Below, piece after piece: positions 55,880 to 64,000 of a DNA stretch of 64,000 bases. The stretch is taken from NCBI RefSeq assembly GCF_004322755.1, contig NZ_CP036401.1, forward strand, positions 2,294,001 through 2,358,000. Direction: 5' to 3'. Below the pieces are notes generated by a model. It saw nothing but the letters and a program-made list of their open reading frames with translations, did not search any database and was not told the DNA's origin. The first letter of the stretch is position 1; every line of letters begins with the position of its first letter. Position numbers and translations under genes: made by a program. The stretch is from Pseudoduganella albidiflava. GTDB lineage: Bacteria > Pseudomonadota > Gammaproteobacteria > Burkholderiales > Burkholderiaceae_D.

Positions 55880-56602
55880 ATGTCAAATTCTTACAACTCC
55901 TTCGACCTGGCGGATTTCCCGCGGCGCTACCTGAAACCCTTGCTGGTCGATGCGCTGCAAGCCAGGCTCGCGGCATGGCCGGTCGCGCTGGCGCTGCCTC
56001 CGGCCGCCGTGGCCGACCCGCTGGGCAGCGAAAGCGGGCGCTCCGGCGTGCCGGAGGGAGTGTGGGGCGAGCCCTGCTTCGTGGCCACGGACCGGGGGTG
56101 GACATGGCGCGACCATGCGCTGCTGGCATGGCGGACCGGCGGGGCGCTAGCGCACCAGCGCATCTCGGAGCAGGAGCGCCGCTATGACATCTACCTGTCC
56201 GAACAGCCGGACATGGCCGGCGTGCCGCGCCTGACCGTCGATTTGCACGCGTTGCAGACCTGCTATGAACGCGACGCCATCACGGAGGGGGCCTGCGACC
56301 TGGGCGCCGGATGGGCCAGGCTGACGCAGCGCTGGTCGCTGCGATTGCAACTGATAGTCACGGCAGCTGGCCGGGTCAACGTCATCACCCGCGCAAGCCG
56401 GCCGGCCCCGCGCATGGATGCCGGCCGCAGCGGCCCCTGGCCCGGCGCCGACCCGCTGGCCCGCCTGCTGGACGTGCGGCGGCTGACGCGCGACTGGGAG
56501 CAGGGCGGTGCCTCCCTGGGCGCGGTGCGCGACCAGCTCGTGAGCCGGCTGGCCGCGGCGATCGAACCGCCGCTGGCCCGGTCCGTGCCGCAATTCGCCT
56601 AG
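55880..56602 (+). CDS. Protein of unknown function (240 residues)
   Basis: Not recognised. A soluble, mixed-composition protein without signal peptide or membrane helix, with Trp- and Arg-rich segments (DRGWTWRDHALLAWRTGG, VNVITRASRP). The codon use is like its neighbours. The start has no Shine-Dalgarno; A/T-rich bases precede it. It is 11 bases upstream of the 344-residue gene and probably co-transcribed with it, and divergent from the STAND regulator. Confidence 0.6.
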   Translation: MSNSYNSFDLADFPRRYLKPLLVDALQARLAAWPVALALPPAAVADPLGSESGRSGVPEGVWGEPCFVATDRGWTWRDHALLAWRTGGALAHQRISEQERRYDIYLSEQPDMAGVPRLTVDLHALQTCYERDAITEGACDLGAGWARLTQRWSLRLQLIVTAAGRVNVITRASRPAPRMDAGRSGPWPGADPLARLLDVRRLTRDWEQGGASLGAVRDQLVSRLAAAIEPPLARSVPQFA

Positions 56603-56613
56603 GGCAGGGCGCC

Positions 56614-57648
56614 ATGGTCAACCTGACCCTGCACGCCGGGATGGCGGAGCGCCGGCCGCTGTTCATCGTGCGCGACCGCAACCTGCCGGTGGTCTTCGGC
56701 GTGGACGGCGCCGGCCGGCTGCGCCTGTTGCAGCACATGGGCACCGGGGCCTGGTCCGACACCGACCTGTCGGCCGGGTTGCCCGATGGCGCGACCGTAC
56801 GCTGCGCCGACGTGCGGCAGGCGCCGGACGGCACGCTCAGCATCGCGCTGGCGGTCTGCAATGCAGCCGGCCGGTGCAACCTGCGCATCGGCACCGGCAT
56901 TCCCGTGCAACAGGATGAAGCGGGCTGGCTGCACACCATGCGGCACCTGCCGGTCGCCCCCGGGCTGCCAACCGCTACCCTGGTCACCCACTTGGCGTTC
57001 GGCCCCCTGCAAGCCGGCGCGCCGCCGCTGCTGCTGGTGCACGCGGGCGCGGCCACCTGGTACTGCAACGCGGCCGCGCCGCTGCACACGATGCGCCCGC
57101 TCGACCTGCCGCCCGCGCGGGCATGCGCGATCGGCAATTACCGGCAGCCGGGCATCTGGGTGCTGCATGCCTACGGCAAGGGCAGTTCGCTGCGCTTCAC
57201 GCCGCTGTGCGACCCGTTCGGCTGGTACGTGACGCTCGATTACCCGGACTTGCCGCCCCATGTGGACAGCGTGCTGCTGGCCCCGGGCGCGCAGTCGAAC
57301 GTGCCGGACCTGTACGCGGCGGGCGAACGCATCGTCGTCTACCGGGGCGGCAACACCCCGCCCCAGACGGTGGCGCGCGTCGCCGGCGCCAGGCTGCTGT
57401 GGGGCCACGTGCATGACGGCGCCGACTATCTCGCCTACGCCGATGCCGGCGGCGCCCTGTGGATGCTGGTGCGGCCGCGGCGCGGCGCCTGGCAACCGCC
57501 ATTCCGCCTGACGCGGCGGCGCGCGGTGCTGGCCGTGGCCGGGCAGTTCATCCATGCCGCCGCCATCGAGGAGGGCCGGCTGGAAGTGCAGCGCTTCACG
57601 ATGGATGGCCAGCTGTATGGCAGCGAGCTGGTGGCGGCGGACTGGTGA
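56614..57648 (+). CDS. Protein of unknown function, possible beta-propeller (344 residues)
   Basis: Not recognised. Repeated beta-strand-like segments with the pattern hydrophobic-Val-Asp-Gly (VFGVDGAGRLRLL, LLVHAGAATWYC, WVLHAYGKGSSLRF, DYLAYADAGGALWML) suggest a propeller or lectin-like fold. No signal peptide. The ORF is open about 100 codons upstream overlapping the previous gene; I start at 56614, where ATG follows AGGGCAGGG. It is followed by the gcvP terminator on the other strand. Confidence 0.6.
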   Translation: MVNLTLHAGMAERRPLFIVRDRNLPVVFGVDGAGRLRLLQHMGTGAWSDTDLSAGLPDGATVRCADVRQAPDGTLSIALAVCNAAGRCNLRIGTGIPVQQDEAGWLHTMRHLPVAPGLPTATLVTHLAFGPLQAGAPPLLLVHAGAATWYCNAAAPLHTMRPLDLPPARACAIGNYRQPGIWVLHAYGKGSSLRFTPLCDPFGWYVTLDYPDLPPHVDSVLLAPGAQSNVPDLYAAGERIVVYRGGNTPPQTVARVAGARLLWGHVHDGADYLAYADAGGALWMLVRPRRGAWQPPFRLTRRRAVLAVAGQFIHAAAIEEGRLEVQRFTMDGQLYGSELVAADW

Positions 57649-57681
57649 AAAAAAAAGCCGCCCGCCTTGCGGCGGACGGCG
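57648..57681 (-). terminator. Terminator of the gcvTHP operon
   Basis: On the minus strand, a GCCGTCCGCC / GGCGGGCGGC stem with GCAA loop, then nine T. It directly follows the convergent gene's stop. Confidence 0.93.
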
Positions 57682-57707
57682 TTTCCATTGAACGCAGGCG
57701 CGAGCGC

Positions 57708-60602
<2,895 letters not shown>

Positions 60603-60656
60603 GAAGGGTCTCTTGGGCCAATAAGGGGCCAATAAGGGGGCCGGATTAAATGGAAC

Positions 60657-60690
60657 CGATGCGGGGGCCGATGCGGGGGCCGATGCGGAA
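60657..60690. repeat. 12-bp tandem repeat between gcvH and gcvP
   Basis: Two perfect units of CGATGCGGGGGC and a third partial unit. Further related GGCCAATAAGGGG and GGGCCAATGC words flank it, so the whole 130-bp gap is repetitive. Confidence 0.8.
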
Positions 60691-60733
60691 GGCCAAAGCA
60701 GGGCCAATGCGGGGCCGGCCCCGTATTGCGGTA

Positions 60734-61117
60734 TCAGGAAGCGGTGTTCTTGCCGTAGGCGTCGGCGTCCAGCAGGGCGTCGATCGCGGCGGCGTCGGCC
60801 GGCTTCATCTTGAACAGCCACGCGTCATACGCGTTGGCGTTGATCGATTCCGGCGCGCCGGCCACCGCGTCGTTGACGGCGGTGACTTCGCCCGACACCG
60901 GAGCATAGATGTCGGAAGCGGCCTTCACCGATTCCACCACGGCGGCATCGTCGCCCGCGGTGTAGCTGTTGCCGACTTTCGGCAATTCGACGAAGACGAT
61001 GTCGCCCAGCGCGTCCTGGGCGAATTCAGTAATGCCGACCGTGATCGTGCCGTCGTCTTCCTTGCGGATCCACTCGTGGGATTCGGTGTACTTCAGCTCT
61101 GCGGGAATGTTGCTCAT
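60734..61117 (-). CDS. gcvH: Glycine cleavage system H protein
   Basis: A 127-residue lipoyl carrier. The lipoyl-lysine is Lys65 in [23 protein letters not shown] lies six bases before the ATG. 44 bases separate it from gcvT and about 130 from gcvP. Confidence 0.97.
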   Translation of the reverse strand: MSNIPAELKYTESHEWIRKEDDGTITVGITEFAQDALGDIVFVELPKVGNSYTAGDDAAVVESVKAASDIYAPVSGEVTAVNDAVAGAPESINANAYDAWLFKMKPADAAAIDALLDADAYGKNTAS

Positions 61118-61161
61118 GTGTTGCTCCAGATTGGTGGTGTTGTTGGGGAGGTCGGGCCTGT

Positions 61162-62283
61162 TCAGGCGACGAGGATTTTACCGTTCCGCACGAAAGGCAG
61201 TTTCACCACCGTGGCGGCCAGCTTCTTGTCGCGGATTTCAACGTGTACGGTATCGCCCACCTGCACGTCCAGCGGCACGCGCGCCAGCGCGATCGCCTGC
61301 TGCATCGTGGGGCTGAACGTGCCGGAAGTGATTTCGCCCGTGGCGCCATCGGCCGCGATGACTTTCTGGTGGGCGCGCAGCACGCCGCCTTTTTCGCGCA
61401 GGATCAGGCCCACGAACTGGGCGTTCTGGCCCTTGGCCTGCAAGGCGGCCTTGCCGACGAAGTCGCGCTCCGACACCAGGTCGATGGTCCAGGCCAGGCC
61501 GGCGTCCAGCGGGTTCACCATCTCGTCCATGTCCTGGCCGTACAGGTTCATGCCCGCTTCCAGGCGCAGCGTATCGCGCGCGCCGAGGCCGGCCGGCTTC
61601 ACGCCGGCGGCGGCCAGCGCGTTCCACAGGGCTTCGGCCTGCGTGGCGGCCACGCCGATCTCGAAACCGTCTTCACCCGTGTAGCCGGTACGCGCCACCA
61701 TGGCCTCGCCGAATGCGGTGTCCTTGACGATGGCCACGTTGAACGGCTTCATCTCGGCGGTGGCGTCCTTCGCCTGCGGGATCAGTTCCCAGACCTTGGC
61801 GCGGGCATTCGGGCCCTGCACGGCGACCAGGGCCATGGCATTCGCGGGATTGTCGCGGCGTTGCGTGATGGTCAGGCCGGCCTGCCACTCGTCGCTCTTC
61901 GCCTGCATCCACGCCACGTCCTTCTCGGCGGTGCCGGCGTTCACGACCAGGCGGAACCAGTTTTCGGTGAAGAAATAGACGATCAGGTCGTCGATCACGC
62001 CGCCTTCGGGATTCAGCATGCACGAGTACAGGGCCTTGCCCGATACCTGCAGCTTGTCGACATTGTTGGCCAGCAGGCGGCGCAGGAAGGCACGGACGTC
62101 GCTGCCTTCGATGTCGACCACGCACATGTGCGCCACGTCGAACATGCCGGCGTCACTGCGCACGGCGTGGTGCTCTTCGATCTGCGAACCGTAGTTGACG
62201 GGCATGTCCCAGCCGCCGAAATCGACCATGCGGGCGCCGAGGGCGCGGTGGGCTGCGTTGAGGGGAGTAGCTTTGAGCGTCAT
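61162..62283 (-). CDS. gcvT: Glycine cleavage system T protein (aminomethyltransferase)
   Basis: A 373-residue tetrahydrofolate-dependent T-protein releasing ammonia and methylene-THF. The N-terminus [32 protein letters not shown] is typical; folate-region residues [12 protein letters not shown] and [21 protein letters not shown] are conserved. [10 protein letters not shown] stands where SHMGQVDV-type sequence is usual. The start at 62283 follows GAGG; 56 codons of open frame upstream overlap the riboswitch and are not coding. First gene of the operon. Confidence 0.96.
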   Translation of the reverse strand: MTLKATPLNAAHRALGARMVDFGGWDMPVNYGSQIEEHHAVRSDAGMFDVAHMCVVDIEGSDVRAFLRRLLANNVDKLQVSGKALYSCMLNPEGGVIDDLIVYFFTENWFRLVVNAGTAEKDVAWMQAKSDEWQAGLTITQRRDNPANAMALVAVQGPNARAKVWELIPQAKDATAEMKPFNVAIVKDTAFGEAMVARTGYTGEDGFEIGVAATQAEALWNALAAAGVKPAGLGARDTLRLEAGMNLYGQDMDEMVNPLDAGLAWTIDLVSERDFVGKAALQAKGQNAQFVGLILREKGGVLRAHQKVIAADGATGEITSGTFSPTMQQAIALARVPLDVQVGDTVHVEIRDKKLAATVVKLPFVRNGKILVA

Positions 62284-62380
62284 GGGGCCTCGGACTTCGG
62301 TTGGGGTTAACAGCACAACAGCCACGCAATGACACGCACTGGCACGGAAGAAGCGGACAGCTTTTCCACTGTTGTTCGTT

Positions 62381-62603
62381 ACCCCTCTGTCCTCGGTACC
62401 TGAGAGATAGCGGTTCGATGACTCGACGCCGCACGCCCCTTCGGTGGGCAAGCTTACCGGTTACCGTGCAAGCGTGCCGCTCTCCAGAGTTTCGGCCGCG
62501 CGCACATTGCTGGCGCTGCGACCCCTGACCGGTCCTTGATGCCTGAGAGTTTTTGGGTGTTGCCCCTTCGGCGGCAGCTGGGCGCTGCGCTCTCCCGGTC
62601 GAG
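62381..62603 (-). ncRNA. Tandem glycine riboswitch
   Basis: Two consecutive aptamers on the minus strand. Aptamer 1 (about 62527-62603): GGGAGAG, GCCGAAGGGGCAAC, ACTCTCAGGCA, AGGACCGG. Aptamer 2 (about 62381-62492): GGAGAGCGGC, CACCGAAGGGGCG, CTCTCAGGTACCGAGGACAGAGGGG. These conserved cores are diagnostic for cooperative or tandem glycine riboswitches, which turn on gcv expression when glycine is abundant. About 100 bases of expression platform precede gcvT. Confidence 0.95.
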
Positions 62604-62610
62604 GATCGGG

Positions 62611-62639
62611 ACTATAAGTTAAGTGGGACGGGGTGTCAA
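62611..62639 (-). promoter_or_regulatory. Promoter of gcvTHP
   Basis: On the minus strand: TTGACA (62634-62639), 17-base spacer, TATAGT (62611-62616). The start point falls just before riboswitch aptamer 1. Confidence 0.9.
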
Positions 62640-62840
62640 TCTAGCAGGGGCCATATGGTCGGGCTTGATTGTGCTCTCTATCTAGGTGAACGCAGCGTCA
62701 TCGGTAGCCTTAAGATAACCTGATTCGTTTCTATCCGGGCGTAACGGGGATTCGCCACAACAGTGCGGCGAAAGAATTGGAGTGACGAACTGACGCGCAC
62801 GTCGTGCATGCAGTATCGGCATTCTATGGTGGACTGTTAT

Positions 62841-63275
62841 TCATATTTCGTCTGCCAACAATAGTCGTCGGGTTTTAAGACGATTTGACAAAAAAGATCG
62901 CACTTTTTCGTCATTCATAGCCGCTGAATAAAATTCCTGAAGCACAGGCTCAACGTAGTAGAAGAAGAGTTGGCGATCGCTTTCAGCTGTGGGAATTGCT
63001 TTCTTCAATACGTTAAGAAATGTGTGCGGCGACATTATCTTTGCGAATGCCGTGTAAGGTTTCCCGCTTGCAAATGGGATATTCTTCATGTAATACTCGC
63101 AAAGCTTGATCTGGTCGCGCTTTCTCCATGAGCGATGGCCAATCAAATCAAAGGCGTAGCCGTAATCCGGATTGGAAAGTGGAAGTATGTGTATGAGCAG
63201 ATCCACCGCGTCGGCTGAATTTAGTGTTCTCAGGCGAGTAATTGCACTATATAAGGGGGAGTTTGGAGTTATCAT
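62841..63275 (-). CDS. Hypothetical protein, possibly acquired (144 residues)
   Basis: Not recognised. Soluble, helix-rich sequence with no motif. It begins MITPNSPLYSAITRLRTLNS; AGGAG lies nine bases before its ATG and overlaps the stop of the preceding 76-codon frame, suggesting coupling. Base and codon use look clearly AT-richer than the rest of the window. A small gene following a truncated frame in such a segment could be an immunity or cargo protein, but nothing proves it. Confidence 0.55.
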   Translation of the reverse strand: MITPNSPLYSAITRLRTLNSADAVDLLIHILPLSNPDYGYAFDLIGHRSWRKRDQIKLCEYYMKNIPFASGKPYTAFAKIMSPHTFLNVLKKAIPTAESDRQLFFYYVEPVLQEFYSAAMNDEKVRSFLSNRLKTRRLLLADEI

Positions 63276-63287
63276 TGTTTTCGGCTC

Positions 63288-63518
63288 CTAAGTTTTCCAG
63301 GGCGAGGTTCGCATTGCGAGAATTGCTCGCTGGTTGCTGGCGGTGTTCTGAATCATCCGTCCAGACGGTGACTTTTCTTCTGTTCGGTCCCTTATTGTTT
63401 CCGAATCTGATCGAGTGAGCGTACCTTGCATCTGCGCCTCGCGTAGGTCCAAGTAAGCCGAGAAATCAGAATTAATATTCGGTCTGTCAATGCGAACAGT
63501 ACCATCGAGCATGGTCAC
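63288..63518 (-). CDS. Hypothetical protein or remnant (76 residues)
   Basis: Begins MLDGTVRIDRPN after two residues and ends MRTSPWKT. The frame stays open upstream of the ATG for about 24 codons (GRYWLQGRGSKRIVSAGSYDFVT) to a stop, and that extension reads like protein, so this may be the C-terminal remnant of a larger gene. No Shine-Dalgarno precedes the ATG. AT-rich composition like the neighbour. Confidence 0.35.
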   Translation of the reverse strand: MTMLDGTVRIDRPNINSDFSAYLDLREAQMQGTLTRSDSETIRDRTEEKSPSGRMIQNTASNQRAILAMRTSPWKT

Positions 63519-63887
63519 AAAATCGTATGAGCCCGCGGAAACAATTCTTTTGCTCCCTCGTCCCTGCAGCCAATAGCGTCCTTAGCTGTCTTCAACAAGA
63601 ATTCTTGATGGCTTCCGCCGCACAACAGCGTTGCGCGGTTGCGAGTTTGGTAGTCTTTCAACAAAGCTACTTGCTGAAGAGGCGGGCGGACGCGTCCGTA
63701 TTCTCACACCGTTCGAAGGTTCCCGTGTAATCAATTCGCTGCTCCACGAGTGCAATCGCGTGGTCTTTTGGGGGCACTCTTCTAACCGCGTGGAAAACGC
63801 CCAACCCAGAGCCGATTGTCTATGCCGTCATGGATAATGACTGCCGTAATAGAGAAGATCAATGCCAACACGCCTCCGCTTCAATTA
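63519..63887 (-). other. Probable degenerate sequence
   Basis: No intact gene. On the minus strand, a frame of about 60 codons without a start (63518 to about 63705; it includes LLKTAKDAIGCRDEGAKELFPRAHTIL) and other short frames read like protein but are stop-bounded. It may be eroded coding DNA between two orphan genes. Confidence 0.35.
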
Positions 63888-64000
63888 TTAACGTCCCCAT
63901 CTCATTAGTCGCTTGGCGAGCTGCCGGGCTGACTGACCCATTGCTTTGTTCTTTGAAAATTTATCGAGATCGGCAAATAGCTCTGGGATAAGCTCTTTGT
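63888..64000 (-). CDS. 3' end of a gene running off the window
   Basis: A minus-strand frame from the window edge to the TAA at 63888 encodes 36 residues, ending FSKNKAMGQSARQLAKRLMRWGR-type sequence with charged helix character. The 5' part lies beyond the window. Product unknown. Confidence 0.45.
   Translation of the reverse strand, partial: KELIPELFADLDKFSKNKAMGQSARQLAKRLMRWGR

Overview
The window is GC-rich and its gene content and order point to a betaproteobacterium of the family Oxalobacteraceae, Massilia-like. The pointers are polar-flagellum type flagellins in tandem, a PEP-CTERM exported protein, a relA / tRNA-Val / thrS-infC-rpmI-rplT-pheST-ihfA-merR block, a minor-pilin operon ending in pilY1, and a glycine-riboswitch gcvTHP operon. 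The genus is an inference from these families; no rRNA is present to confirm it.

Layout. 1-4.5 kb: a FliK-like protein and three tandem flagellin genes on the minus strand, each with its own terminator and the same upstream element. 4.6-12.7 kb: electron-transfer-flavoprotein:ubiquinone oxidoreductase, a short-chain dehydrogenase, a LysR regulator divergent from a RidA protein, a PAS-LuxR regulator divergent from the 3-ketoacid CoA-transferase pair scoAB, and the dicarboxylate carrier dctA. With 3-hydroxybutyrate dehydrogenase at 17.4-18.2 kb this forms a ketone-body / PHB-monomer utilisation theme. 12.8-17.3 kb: a PEP-CTERM protein translationally coupled to a large secreted subtilase, behind LacI-type palindromes.

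18.3-32.2 kb is core: alpha/beta hydrolase, a second RidA, relA, a cation-efflux CDF protein, two identical tRNA-Val genes, then thrS-infC-rpmI-rplT-pheS-pheT-ihfA-merR. infC appears to start at AUA. 32.3-35.4 kb: a NarL-type response regulator, a CHASE3 histidine kinase and a Crp/Fnr regulator whose 3' end overlaps the kinase. 36.0-44.1 kb: type IV pilus genes pilE, fimT, pilV, pilW, pilX, pilY1, mostly joined by ATGA overlaps. 44.1-51.7 kb: methyltransferase, prfC, a family 1 glycosyltransferase, a YtrA-type GntR regulator with its operator and its ABC transporter, and a secreted cupin.

51.8-57.6 kb is the least explained and most interesting part. A 1089-residue protein combines an N-terminal winged helix, a STAND-type NTPase, one membrane helix and a C-terminal helical-repeat domain. 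Its 3' end overlaps a 54-codon gene, followed by a 76-codon exported peptide gene; the two small products share a C-terminal VPEEPN motif. Divergent from it are two genes of unknown function, and the shared intergenic region carries an 11-bp-spaced direct repeat of the kind OmpR-type winged helices bind. 57.6-62.6 kb: gcvT, gcvH and gcvP behind a tandem glycine riboswitch and a near-consensus promoter. The last 1.3 kb looks visibly AT-richer, with small orphan ORFs and possible gene remnants, and probably marks an acquired segment.

A dispersed palindromic repeat family (positions 1-35, 7401-7574, 22984-23152, 47094-47180) and at least five unrelated short intergenic tandem repeats are also present.
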